A DNA stretch of 64,000 nucleotides from Adiantum capillus-veneris (lineage: Eukaryota; Streptophyta; Polypodiopsida; Polypodiales; Pteridaceae), in NCBI GenBank assembly GCA_014529385.2, contig CM043966.1:89540587-89604586 (forward strand). Reading direction: 5' to 3'. Within the stretch, counting starts at the first letter, position 1. The number at the start of each line of letters is the position of its first letter. Below the pieces are notes generated by a model, which did no database searches, was not told the origin of the DNA, and saw only the letters and a list, made by a program, of their open reading frames with translations. The position numbers were made by a program, and so were the translations under genes. This document shows, piece by piece, positions 31,113 through 42,638 of the stretch.

Positions 31113-34100
31113 GACAACGTAGACTGGGTACACCTAGCTGCAACCATAGATACCTGGGGAAATAGAGGAACCACTTGGGTCACACCAGAGGGGGAAGAGG
31201 TACCACAAATTGCACCTCTGAACATGATAAGTGCCATACATGCATCTTCTAAGGGCAAGGCAATTGTAGACCAATCTGACAGTGACACCGATAGCTCAAT
31301 AGAAGACTTTGACCAACACGACTCAGACACTGACTCCCAGAGTGAAACGGATTTTGAATCTCATGAATTAGAGAGTGGAGCAAGTTCAGAGTCAAAACAT
31401 TCGAAAGGACCGAGCACATCAACCGATGATAGCTCCTCCGAGAGTGAAGAGGACACCAACGAGGACTCCTTTAGTGAGCCAGATCTAAATGCAAATCAAA
31501 AGCAGGTCTCAAATAAGAAAAAGAAAAACTTTAAGAGGCGTCGATATCGAGCCAATGTACGTGCTAGGATAAAAAAGAAGAGATCCTCAGCAGAATGGCT
31601 CTGTTATATAGGAGCATGTGATGCTCATCGAAAATTAGTAGACGATTGGGGTGAATATCTCCAAAATGTTATGTGGTGTAGACCACGACCCCATGACATA
31701 GCCCAATTAGAGATCATAGACAAGCCAAAGTTGAGCCGCACTGCAAGGAGGTGTCAAAACCAAGAGTTAGCTCGACAACACAAGAAAGCAGAAATGGAAG
31801 CACAGACCAAAGCACAACCAGAATCCACAGACTTGCATCCTGCACCAGAACATTTCAAATCTTACACCACAAGGGAAGCAAAGATTGTGTACACAAAAGC
31901 CCAAAGAATACCTATCGATGGGGATAATGGAATCTATGATGGTCCGGCAATAGTTAAAGAAATAGAATTAGCCGACCCCGGTGAAGAATCAAAACCTGTT
32001 TTTATTGCCCAAGACCTCACAGAAGTTGAAGAGGCAGTTCTCAAAGAGCTTCTCAAGGAATTCAAGGACATATTTGCTTGGACATACCATGATATGAAAG
32101 GTGTTCCGCCGTCTGTGGTCCAACATACAATCCCTATGATTAGCACTGCGAAGCCCGTACAACAAAGACCCTACCCGATGAATCCTAAGTACGCAAAGAT
32201 CATTCAAGAAGAACTAGAAAAGCTTATCAAATGTGGGTTCATATATCCTATTGAACACTCTGAATGGGTGTCTCCAATAGTTATCATGCCAAAAAAGAAT
32301 GGGAAACTCAAGGTGTGCGTGGACCTCAAAAAAGTTAATGCAGCTACTAGAAGAGACCATTACCCCCTACCATATTCCGAACATGTACTCGAAAGAGTTG
32401 CAGGTAAGGAAGCTTATAGCTTTCTAGATGGGTACTCAGGCTACAACCAAATCACGATAGCGCTAGAGGACCAAGCTAAAACTGCCTTCATCACAGAATT
32501 TGGCGTGTTTGCATTTCGTGTAATGGCTTTTGGCTTAACAAATGCCCCTGCTACATTCCAACGATTAATAAACACTGCTTTTAAAGAATATTTGAGAGAG
32601 TTTTGTGAAGCTTTCTTAGACGACCTTTGTGTTTACTCTTCTTGGAAAGAACATCTATCATGTTTGCGGAAGGTGTTTGAAAAGTGTAGGTTATATCGTA
32701 TCTCATTGAACCCGTTCAAATGCCAATTTTGGGTCAAGCATGGAGTTATTTTAGGGCATATAGTATCTAAGAATGGTATCTCAACCGATGAGAGCAAAAT
32801 TAAAGTGATTCTAGAGTTAGCACCACCAACCAATTACAAGGGAGTTCAAAGGTTCATGGGACACGTGGGTTATTATCGATGGTTTATTTTATTTTTCGCT
32901 GAGATAGCACGTCCTTTGTACAAGCTTCTCATTGAATTTAAATGGACTGAAGAGTGTGACCAGGCCTATGAACAATTGAAGAAAACACTAGCAAGTGCTC
33001 CGATTTTAAGGACACCTAACTGGGATGTCATTTTCCATGTGCATATTGATGCATCAAACTTTGCTATTGGGTGTGTTCTCACTCAACCAAGAGAACATAA
33101 ATTGGACTATCCCATTAGCTTTGCAAGCCGTCAATTGAACGATGCTGAAAGGAACTACACCACTACAGAGCGAGAAGGTTTAGCAATGGTTTATGCAGTA
33201 AAGAAATTTCGCTACTACCTTCTGGAAAATAAGTTTGTATTTTATGTGGATCATCAAGCGTTGCTGTATCTGGTAAACAAGCCATGCTCCACAGGAAGAA
33301 TCACACGATGGTTGTTAATTCTTCTCGAGTTTGATTTCACGATTGTAGTGAGACCCGGTAAAAGGCATGTCATGGCTGATCATTTGTCTCGCATACCCAA
33401 TGGTGAAGCCCCTACAGGAGTTGATGATGAATTACCCGATACTTCCCTATTCATAGTTGAGACTATGCCTGAATGGAGTGAGAACATTGTTAACTTTTTA
33501 GTTAATGGTTTTCCACCCAAGGAACTTCGTAAGGATATCGCTCGAAGGCTAGTAAAAGAATGTGAACCCTATTGTTTGATTGCCGGAACTCTGTATAGAC
33601 TAGGCAAGGACGATATTCTTAGGCGTTGTGCCCGCGAGGATGAATATTTGTATATCTTGCAAGAAGCACATATGGGCATAGTAGGAGGACATTTTTCAGG
33701 AGACCTGACTGCTAGAAAGGTGTTGCAATCAAGCTATTGGTGGCCAACTTTATTTAAGGATGCATCACTTTTTACAAAAGGGTGTGATGAGAGCCAACGT
33801 TACAAGACCACACAGCGCAAAGACAGAATGCCCTTACATCCTATTAAAGTAACCCAACCATTTGAAAAATGGGGCTTAGACTTTGTAGGTCCAATTAGTC
33901 CCGCAGCTCGCAACACTCAATCTCGATATATTCTAGTTGCTACGGACTATGTAACAAAGTGGGCTGAAGCTAAGGCTTCACAAAAAGCTGACGCGAGGAC
34001 AACAACTAAGTTTCTTTTTGAGAACATTATCACAAGATTTGGTTGCCCTTTTGAAATTGTTAGTGATAATGGTACCCATTTTATAAATGAGGTAATAAGA

Positions 34101-34919
34101 GAGCTTACCACGACCTTTATGATATCCCACCATAAGTCTACACCTTATTACCCGCAAGCTAATGGACAAGCCAAGAGCACCAACAAGACTCTAATCTCTA
34201 TTTTAACCAAGACGGTAGAAGCTCATCGCACTGATTGGGATTTGAAGTTGACATCTGCTCTATGGGCTTATCGTACTGCTTATAAAGTGGTTATTAATTG
34301 TATGCCATTCAAAATGGTATACGGCCAAGAAGCGGTTATGCCTTGGGAGTTTGTCATTCCTAGTCTTAGGGTAGCTTCGCAAGAAGGATGGAATGGTAAC
34401 CCCTTAACCGAGCGTTTGTATATCTTAGAAAAACTAGACGAAGAGAGACAGTTGGCTGTGCAAAATGCTCTTGTGGAAAAGGATAGGAGAAAGAAGTGGT
34501 TTGATCGCCATGTGAAGGACAAGGACATCAAAGTTGGTGATGAAGTCCTTATGTATGGAGTACGTAAAGAGAAGAAAAAGTTGAAATATGCTGGTAAAGG
34601 ACCATATAGAGTATGTGAAATTACCCCACAAGGTACCCTTCGTGTGGAAACTCTTGATGGAGTTGAAACCATTGGATTCCTCAATAGGAATAAATTCAAA
34701 AGATATTATGATCCTTTAAGCCAAGAAGAACTACGGGCCATTCATCAAAAGAAGGCCGCCAAAGCACAAACCGAGTTAAACAAGATACAAGCTCAAGCTG
34801 AGGCTAAGGAGCGACAACAACATATAAGACAAAAACGAGAGGCTAACCTTGTAGTCACAAATGCATTCCACGTGGAAATCGAAGAGGATTGGTTGGACTC
34901 TGACACACCTCTACGATAA
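31113..34919 (+). pseudogene. Element F reverse transcriptase, RNase H and integrase
   Basis: The frame is open for 1231 codons from 31224 and in frame with the protease. A Ser/Asp-rich spacer comes first. [27 protein letters not shown] and F-L-D-D-L-C-V-Y at about residue 464. RNase H: H-I-D-A-S-N near 608, T-E-R-E-G-L-A-M-V and Y-V-D-H-Q-A-L. Integrase: H-M-G-I-V-G-G-H-F with G-C-D-E-S-Q-R, so the last zinc Cys is Ser (33792-33794). Catalytic Asp residues are in G-L-D-F-V-G-P and S-D-N-G-T-H-F. The catalytic Glu is Lys in G-Q-A-K-S-T-N (34173-34175). It ends at TAA 34917-34919, and no chromodomain is seen. Confidence 0.95.
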
Positions 34920-35555
34920 CCTATTGAGTTAAATAGTGCCTATGGAAAAGTGCTATATAACGCCTTATTGGACACGGGTGCTAAATATAATCTGCTATCC
35001 TATGGGGTGTGGTGTCAGTTAGGGAAGCCACCTCTATCTGAGAGTATTATCCAAGTCAAGGGTGTCAACAAGAAAAAAACTACGGTTTTTGGAATCTGGC
35101 ACACTTCTGTCAGTTATGACAATGGAATTATAGCTCAAGACTTTTTGGTCATGCCTACTGGAACTATGGAGGGTAATATAAACCTAGGACGCACGTGGAT
35201 GATAGCCACCAAATGCACTATTGATTGGGGGACTGGGGGTGTCACAACGCAAAAACCAACTCTTATCCCTACCACTCAAGCCATAGTCCCTGAGATATTG
35301 CCTAAGGAAATAAAACCCAAGACATTGCATGTCCAGGAGGTTGAACCATACGTCCCCATAGCCCAACTCTCTAGATCTTCAACTGATGTAGTTGAAAGAA
35401 AGCTTGAGACACACAAAAACCATCCTAATATAACAAAGAAAGCATACAAGTGGGTCCCTAAAGCTTCTTTAGTAACCATGGCTGATGCTAAAAAACGGAA
35501 GCCTCGTAAGAAACGTCCCACTCGCTCCAAGAAATGTAAGAAAACGTGGCGCTAG
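34920..35555 (+). pseudogene. Element F second retropepsin-like domain, downstream of integrase
   Basis: In the same frame after the TAA at 34917. The reading L-L-D-T-G-A-K-Y-N-L-L-S has an intact D-T-G at 34971-34979. A variable middle with a flap-like V-K-G-V-N and D-F-L-V-M-P leads to I-N-L-G-R-T-W-M at 35178-35201, matching the I-L-G-R-x-W/F hallmark. Length (~95 residues to that point) fits one protease lobe, which would act as a dimer. A Lys/Arg-rich stretch (K-K-R-K-P-R-K-K-R) near 35490-35550 could be a nuclear signal. TAG at 35553-35555 is one C-to-T from CAG and the frame continues. Function unknown; it could be a captured or duplicated protease. Confidence 0.75.
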
Positions 35556-36089
35556 ATTCCTAAACGACTATTAAAAGCCCAAGGATACTATGATGGAAAT
35601 GAGAAAATTTGGGTACCTAAACGTAAAATGTGTCCTTCCCTATCGACAACAAACCCATATGAGTCAAACAGTGTAACGCTAAAGCCAATGGCAGACCGTG
35701 GGAAGGAAAAGATCACAGAATGCTACACACCTAGTCCAGAGCTAGTTTGGGCTCCAAGGCAAACCCAATTTATTCCACCTAGCTCAGAAAGGGGGGAGTT
35801 CCATGAAGCTTCTAGCTCCTCATGTAATACATCCATAGAGGTAAAAGCTTCTACACAGCCTCCATCTATAGTAATGGACCTCAATGAAGCTACAAAAGAA
35901 TCAACACCTCCCAATGTTCAAGAATCACCTGATAAACCACTTCAAGTTCGATCCTGGGAGAGTACCTTACCACCCTTGCAACTTGACGAGGCACCTAGGG
36001 TAATACAAAACTACTGGCAAAAATCCTCACCTATTACCAACTGGAACAATTGGTTTCAAAGGGTGACAAGCTCATTTCAAACGGTATGA
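35556..36089 (+). pseudogene. Element F polyprotein C-terminal extension
   Basis: The same frame continues past TAG 35553 to TGA 36087-36089. It contains K-I-W-V-P-K-R-K, an echo of K-W-V-P-K just upstream, then a Ser/Pro-rich region and W-N-N-W-F-Q-R at the end. I recognise no domain. Being in frame with everything upstream suggests it was part of the polyprotein. Confidence 0.6.
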
Positions 36090-36096
36090 TCTACCC

Positions 36097-36109
36097 AAGG
36101 AAGGGGGGA
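36097..36109 (+). promoter_or_regulatory. Internal polypurine-tract-like sequence in F
   Basis: AAGGAAGGGGGGA lies eight bases after the final stop. Its core AGGAAGGGGGG is identical to that of the real polypurine tract at 38113-38123. It may be a second plus-strand primer or a relic of an older 3' end. Confidence 0.5.
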
Positions 36110-36335
36110 GTGTTTGTGGACATCCATCATTCACTTGCTTCCCTCTCAACCTTTCTCCCTGACCTCTTAATCTCTGATCTTAGGGAATGTATATATAAAG
36201 CCTTATACTCACAAAAAAAAGATAAAAAAGTAAAAGAGCAAGAGCCATCACACAAATCATAAAAACAAATTATGCACAAGAACACGACCCTTGTAATATT
36301 TGCACTCTAACCATCATCTATTTGCGTGTACAGAT

Positions 36336-36758
36336 ATGGCTAGTACGCTAGAGTCATCCACTCCTGCCTTGGGTGAGAGGTACCCTCGTTACTTTTCACA
36401 AATATTTCACATGGTCTTTCCAGTGCTTGCATGTGAATGGGATTTGATAGGTACGCTAGCATGTGAGAGGAATTTTGAGGAGTTAGAATGGCTAATACGT
36501 CTCTTGACCACGTCTGATCCATACTTAGTAGAGAGCGTTTCTCCCATTGCACAAGCCTACCCTTTTGACCAAGATGACTATAGGCGTCTAGTGACCTTCT
36601 TAGTAAACATGGGCACCTATGATGAAGAAGAAAATTTACATGACTACACGGATGGCACATATGGTCTCATGGATGATGACTTTGTTTATCTCGACGACGA
36701 GGATAGGGGTTTAGCCTTAGGGTTTCCCCCCAACCTCTACAATATCCTATTCCCTTGA
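36336..36758 (+). CDS. Element F 3' accessory ORF, unknown function
   Basis: 140 codons from ATG 36336 (M-A-S-T-L-E-S), intact to the stop at 36756-36758. The middle is mildly hydrophobic (F-H-M-V-F-P-V-L-A) and the C-terminal third very acidic (D-D-D-F-V-Y-L-D-D-E-D). There is no clear transmembrane segment or signal peptide, so it does not look like an envelope protein. It lies after the polyprotein, where Tat/Athila elements often carry an extra ORF. A pyrimidine-rich stretch ending TGTACAG just before the ATG resembles a splice acceptor, so a spliced subgenomic RNA is conceivable. I do not recognise the protein. Confidence 0.5.
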   Translation: MASTLESSTPALGERYPRYFSQIFHMVFPVLACEWDLIGTLACERNFEELEWLIRLLTTSDPYLVESVSPIAQAYPFDQDDYRRLVTFLVNMGTYDEEENLHDYTDGTYGLMDDDFVYLDDEDRGLALGFPPNLYNILFP

Positions 36759-38112
36759 CTCTTTAGGGGGAGTGCAAATAATTAGGTTAGGGTTCCTTAT
36801 GTTTTTTGTTGTGTTCAATAAGTGTTGGTACCTTTTCCCACTAATGTGCCTTCTGGAGGTATTCCTTTTGTTTCCTAGTGTGTACAGGAGCGTGTTGCTA
36901 TTGATAGGATTTGGACCTTCATGGAACCTTTCTCTCGTTCACACTTCAAATCAAGCGCGACCATCAACACAAACAGGTGTTTTATGTCCATTAGCATTGC
37001 CCTTATCTTTTTGCATCCATGTTTGTCTGCTTTGATTGTGATTGGTAGCATAATATTCAGCGCATTTGTTTAGTATCAAAATTTAATTCAATGTAATGTT
37101 TTGTCATAATCACTTGTCTAGGTTTAAAAATCAAGCAGTCCGACTAAGCTAGTTTGACCAAGCTAGGTATTAGAAATCTTCTCTTAATACCATGGGGAAT
37201 GCCTTCCTAATAAGCAATGGTTACTTAGGTTCTTAATCCGATTTAGGCAGCATTGTGTGAAATGTACTAGGGCTTTCTAGTGGGCTTAACCCTATTGACC
37301 TTTAGCTTAAGTATTATAAAGGGAGTTTACTAATGTGATGAGCCTGGGGAGGGTAACAGTGTTATATGACCCCCCAAAGTTACAAAATTAAAATGCTGAA
37401 AATGAACAAACAAAAAATCAAAGTGCCACAATGTAAAATTTTAAGCTGGAAGAGAAATCCTTGCTTAAATTGGTACTTCACTCACATGTATCGCCTATGG
37501 TACTAGAGCCCTAGAGGTTCCCAGTGTGGGCGCTTTTCCTTGAAAAGCAAAAAACCCAAGGCATACAAAATAATCACACATCAAAATTGAATCAATGTGA
37601 AAAGACTTTGGGGGGTCAAAGAAAAGGTAATCAGTCAGGCGATGATTTCATGAGAAATTCCTTTTATCGTAGCTTAACTACAAGGTCTTCTAGGTATAGC
37701 CTCTAGTCAGCCCTCGAACATCAAATACCTGGCTCTCGCGATTAAACAACTTAATTGACCAGAAAAAATTGAGAAGTTACCCATGGTATTAATAGTCGAG
37801 CTCTAGTGCCTTTTGACCATTAAATTAGTGACCCCGGACTTGTTTAATTTTTTACCTTTACATCTGTTTATGCATTTGATTATATTGCAATTTAATGTTT
37901 ATTGCTGACAAATTGTCTAAAATTCTGTTACCAATCAATTTGTCTGTCTAAAATTGCATATGATTTTTAATTGTATATGAGAATGCAATTACTGTGGCAC
38001 TGTTGTTTGATTTTGCAGTGATTGAAGAAGGCTACGCACATCCATGTCGACTGCTCTCCCATCTCGACGAACGAGCTTCAACTGGATAGCTTCCGAGGAC
38101 GGAATCTACATC
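36759..38112 (+). other. 3' untranslated region of element F
   Basis: About 1.35 kb, AT-rich, with no recognised domain. A further GGGGGAG motif is near 36764-36774. ORFs here are short and unsupported. Confidence 0.6.
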
Positions 38113-38125
38113 AGGAAGGGGGGCA
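38113..38125 (+). promoter_or_regulatory. Polypurine tract of element F
   Basis: AGGAAGGGGGGCA directly before the 3' LTR. Confidence 0.9.
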
Positions 38126-38430
38126 TGTTAACCCTCACGGCACACGGACACCCTATGATCTATAAACGTTGTATTATTTAGAGTCAGGTACCGGGCTTGT
38201 CGAACCAATAGGAACAGGGTAAGGGTGATCGCCGATGACAGGCGCACTCTAACTGGAATATTCAAGGAGTTAGTTGGCTAAGTATGGGCGCCCAAGTGTG
38301 AATGGGGTGAGCTCATATAAAATCCACTAAACCTAATTTTTACTCATTCTCTCATTGTGCAATAGAAGCTGCTCTTGCTCCATCTCCACCTTCTCCTTCA
38401 CCATCTCCTTGTGTGTGTGTGTGTGTGTGT

Positions 38431-38495
<65 letters not shown>

Positions 38496-38728
38496 TGTGT
38501 GAGAGTGTGTGTGTGATCGAGCGTTGCGGCGGCACGACGGCAGCGAGGCGGTTGAGCGCGGCGTAGCGGTGTCTCCCTCTTCTTCATGGCGCGGGAATCC
38601 TTCATTCGCAACTACGCAGGAAGGTGAGTGACACACCATTCTCCCTTGTGAGCTTGTCTGTTGTATGACTGTGTGCTAGGAGCCTTTGTGGCTCGCACAC
38701 GGCGCGTAGCAAGTCCCTAGCCGTGACA
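38126..38728 (+). repeat. 3' LTR of element F (603 bp)
   Basis: A copy of 25454-26014. It is longer because its (GT)n(GA)n tract (about 38411-38500) is expanded. Followed by the CATGT duplication and then by the rest of G's 5' LTR. Confidence 0.95.
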
Positions 38729-39278
38729 CATGTCGTGCTTGATGACTGAGATTCTTGAGGTTCTTGTCATGCTTGAGATACTAGGGTTGTACTTGAGGTG
38801 GGAACCTGGACTAAGCTTAAGGGGCTTAAGGGCCAAGCTTGTGGTGGGAACTGAGCCCAAAGGTTGAGGGGCTTGAGGTGTCAAAAAGTCAACAAGTATT
38901 CCTACAAGGAGGGGGCGAGCTCTACAAGTTGGGAGTATGAGAGAGAACACACACACCCTCACTCAAGGCAAACATAGACCAAGGAGTCAATGAGGACACA
39001 TGTCAAGCTCCTCTTCATGTTGCCCTCATAGTGTGCCTAAAGCCTATTGTTTGGCCTCCCAAGGGGTCCAATGATAATTTAGTTAATTTAATTGATTGTT
39101 TTTGTATTTATCAAGTCCTCTCTCTCAAAGGGGAAAGGGGGACACTTGTCCCAAGGCTACCCTTATTGCTTGAAATGCACTTTGCATGTGATTGGCCAGG
39201 CTTGTAGGGGTCCAATGAGCTTCCATGTTGAGCTAGAAGAGCAGGTCGACCAAAGCAAGAAGGGGGCTAGCTTGGGGG

Positions 39279-39370
<92 letters not shown>

Positions 39371-40077
39371 GCATGCACGCATGCACGCACACACTCATTG
39401 TGTGAAGTGCAAAGTGCAAGAGCTCCATCTCCTTCTCGAAGCTAGTAGAGAAGTTGAGAGCGTAGACCAACACTCTTGGCTATGGAATTTAAATCCAAAC
39501 CAAGAGCCATGCTTCAATGCTCAAGCTTGCCACCTTCTCCATCTTCATTACTATGCTATTATGTATGCTAGCGAGAAGAGTGATGATAAGTGAGGAACTA
39601 TTTATGTCTTCTATGAATGTTTCTTCTTCCTCTTCCCTACCCTCAGTCCCCACTAGCTCTCTCCACCTTTGAAGGTGTTTGAGGCCTTGGGACTGAGGAT
39701 GGGGATAGTTAATGCTTTTTACAAAGTCTATGTTATGCTCGTGATGAATGAATCTTTCCATCTTCATTGCATCACCTAGGTCACACGGAACACAAAGATT
39801 GTATTGTACCAAGTCTCTCTTGATGGGAGAATCTATAATACAAAAGCCTATCGGAGGGGGGAACAACTCCACATAAATCCGGTCCTGAATTGCTGTCGAG
39901 TTCTCTAAACTCTCTCTCTTGCAAAAGTATTGCTCATGCCAAGTCAATTAAGTACTATGATTATGTTGCTATCATCAATTAAGTTCATCCCCTATGTTCT
40001 CAAACTAGTCTCACAAAAATGCTCTTTAATTCTCCTAATTCCGCTATTCTCAAAGTTCATATGCCATTTCCATTACA
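38729..40077 (+). repeat. 5' LTR of element G, second part
   Basis: Continues the LTR after F. It contains a (TC)n(AC)n microsatellite (about 39281-39366) and ends TTCCATTACA before the PBS. The 3' LTR has only the (TC)n part and carries extra units of a ~24-base GATGCTTGAGGTGCTTGA minisatellite. Confidence 0.88.
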
Positions 40078-40970
40078 TTGGTATCATAGCTATTGGTTTC
40101 TCTTTTCTTGCTTAAGAAGAGAGGTCCTTAAGTTGTCCATGAAAGGTTGGGCCTATTTATTGCAATAGGGTAAGTGGGACAAGGATCTATTATCTTGGTT
40201 GAGAAGGACTTAGTTTGAGGTACACTGTTGGGAACTATAGTCTTAATAATGGAGCCTCACGGGGCTTGTCTTTGGCTTTACCATTATTGAGCTACGAGCA
40301 AGCTCAACAGGAACCATAATCGATTGAGCAATGTTAGCCCTCTCCACTAGTCTTTGCAATCAACAGTGTCTAAACCACGGGTGTGGATGGTTGAGAACTG
40401 ATTTGAAAAGGTAAAGAAGAGTAGCGACTAAGGTTTTTGAGGGTACCAAAGCACAAAGTAATTTTATACCTAGGTATAATTAACGTGGCTGACAACAACC
40501 AAGAGAGTAGAATGAACATTGATAACTTTGATTTTTCACATGAAGGTGCTAATGATGATGGATACAAGGAATACAGCTTAAGGATAGTATGAACCTTGTC
40601 AATGCATACAATGCTACATTAGAGTAAGCAAATGTATAAAAAATTCTTTTAAATGACCAATGTTTAATTCTCTTTTTATTGTGCATAAATTTAAGTAGTA
40701 TGCATGCGTAGAATCATGTTTGTGATGATGACGCTGTTAAACACCAAGTAGAATTTGTCACTCTACTTGGGAGAATGAAATGGACTAAAGAGCAGACATG
40801 CTTGCGACAACTACGCCTCCCAAGCACCAAATGGATTGGTCTTCCACCTTGGAATGATGTCGTAGGGTAAAAAGGGATCCTCTACCCGCTAAGAAACATT
40901 GACTAATGACTAAGGCTTTATCTCTTCTACCTCTTAGTCTAGGACGACTATGATTTCAAGAGAGAGGTAA
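40078..40970 (+). other. Interior of element G with PBS and polypurine tract
   Basis: PBS-like TGGTATCATAGC at 40079-40090 (11 of 12 to the initiator-Met type) and purine tract AAGAGAGAGGTAA at 40958-40970. Between them I see no gag or pol motif. A short T/A-rich segment near 40640-40690 is not coding. Confidence 0.78.
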
Positions 40971-41869
40971 TGCCATAAAATCTAATATCTAACCAACCCA
41001 AATGATTTTCTCATATTAAACTAAACATTTAATGTGGGAGAATAGACGGGAACAAGGGTTAGAATGTAGACATGTTCTTATGGCTCTATCTCAACACGGA
41101 GCCAAGGTTAAAGGGTCCAAATGAGAGATGATCCATCAAAGATCAAGGCTAGCTAATGGAGCTTAAAAAACCTTAGGGTTAGCTTCATTAAATACCTCCA
41201 ATAATTAGTGTGAAAAGCCTTGGACCTTAGGTAACCTAGGGTTGTGCTTGAGGTGGGAACCCGGCCCAAGCTTGAGGTGTTTAATGATTGATATGCTTGA
41301 GGTGCTTGATGCATGAGATGCTTGAGGTGCTTGATGACTGAGATGCTTGAGGTGCTTGTCACGCTTGAGATGCTAGGGATGTACTTGAGGTGGGAACCCG
41401 GCCCAAGCTTAAGGGGCTTAAGGGCCAAGCTTGTGGTGGGAATCGGACCCAAGGTTGAGAGGCTTCAGGTGTCAAAAGTTCAACAAGTATCCCTACAAGG
41501 AGGGGGCAAGCCCTACAAGTTGGGAGCATGAGAGAGAACACACACCCCCTCACTCAAGGCAAACCTAGACCAAGGAGGCAACAAGGACACATGTCAAGCT
41601 CCTCTTCACGTTGCCCTTATAGCGTACGTAAAGCCTATTGGTTGGCCTCCCAAGGGGTCCAATGATAATTTAGTTAATTTAATTAATTGTTTTTGCATTT
41701 ATCAAGTCCTCTCTCTCAAAGGGGAAAGGGGGACACTTGTCCCAAGGCTACCCTTGTTGCTTGAAATGCACTCTGCATGTAATTGGCCAGGCTTGTAGGG
41801 GTCCAATGAGCTTCCATATTGAGCTAGAAGAGGGTGTCGACCAAAGCAAGAAGGGGGCTAGCTTGGGGG

Positions 41870-41926
<57 letters not shown>

Positions 41927-42590
41927 GTGTGAAGTGCAAAGTGCAAGAGCTCCATCTCATTCTCCAAGCTAGTAAACAAGTTGAGAGCCTAGACCAACAC
42001 TTTTGGCTATGGAATGCAAATCCAACCAAGAGCCATGATTCAATGCTTAAGCTTGCCACCTTCTCCATCTTTATTACTATGCTATTATGTATTCTAGCAA
42101 GAAGAGTGATGATAAGTGAGGAACTATTTCTTTCTCCTATGAATGTTTCTTCTTCCTTTTCCCTACCCTCATTCCCAGCTAGCTCTCTCCACCTTTGAAG
42201 GTGTAATTTGAGGCCTTGGGACTGAGGCTGGGGATAGTTAATGCTTTTTACAAAGCCTATGTTATGCTCGTGATGCATGAAGCTTTTCATCTTCATTGCA
42301 TTACCTAGCTCACAAGGAGCACAAAGATTGTATTGTGCCAAGTCTTGATGGGAGAATCTATAATACAAAAGCCTATTGGAGGGGGGAATGGCTCCATGTA
42401 AATCCAGTCCTCAATTGTTGTCAAGTTCTCTAAACTCTCTCTCTTTCAAAATATGGTTCATGCCAAGTTAATTAAGTACTATGATTATGTTGCTACCATC
42501 AATTAAGTTCACCCTCTAGTCTCACAAAAATCTTCTCTTTAAGTCTCCTAATTCCGCTATTCTCAAAGTTCATAGGCCATTTCCATTACA
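40971..42590 (+). repeat. 3' LTR of element G (1620 bp)
   Basis: A direct repeat of the 5' LTR. It includes a minisatellite near 41272-41370, a (TC)n tract at about 41874-41922 and the same AGTGCAAGAGCTCCATCTC block that follows the microsatellite in the other copy. Confidence 0.88.
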
Positions 42591-42638
42591 TGTGTGTGTG
42601 TGTGTGTGTATATATGTATATATGTGTGTACATATATA

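Larger units (their letters stand above)
25454..38728 (+). mobile_element. Complete Ty3/Gypsy element F (Athila/Tat-like features), nested in G
   Basis: 13,275 bp with LTRs at 25454-26014 and 38126-38728 and the target duplication CATGT on both sides (25449-25453, 38729-38733). It has a PBS resembling the tRNA-Asp type used by Athila/Tat elements and a polypurine tract AGGAAGGGGGGCA. Outside the microsatellites the LTRs differ by about eight substitutions by eye (~1.5%), so it is the youngest large insertion here. Gag, protease, RT, RNase H, integrase and a C-terminal extension lie in one frame broken by five stops. A separate small ORF follows. Integrase substitutions indicate it cannot integrate by itself. 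Confidence 0.95.
25148..42590 (+). mobile_element. Non-autonomous LTR element G, split by F
   Basis: Two copies of a ~1.6-kb repeat: 25148-25453 joined to 38729-40077 (5' LTR, interrupted by F), and 40971-42590 (3' LTR). Each starts TG(T/C)CATAAAAT and ends TTCCATTACA. The first is followed by TGGTATCATAGC (PBS-like) and the second preceded by AAGAGAGAGGTAA (polypurine tract). The 893-base interior has no coding domain. G sits in an (AT)n(GT)n microsatellite, with GT repeats on both sides, consistent with a target duplication whose phase cannot be fixed. Without F it would be about 4.2 kb. Confidence 0.85.

Noticed and set aside
36336-36758. Envelope-like protein of F
   Set aside because: No signal peptide or transmembrane helix is apparent and the C-terminus is highly acidic.
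38352-39473. ORFs of Thr-His or Arg-Glu repeats around microsatellites
   Set aside because: They are translations of (GT)n, (AC)n and (GA)n tracts.
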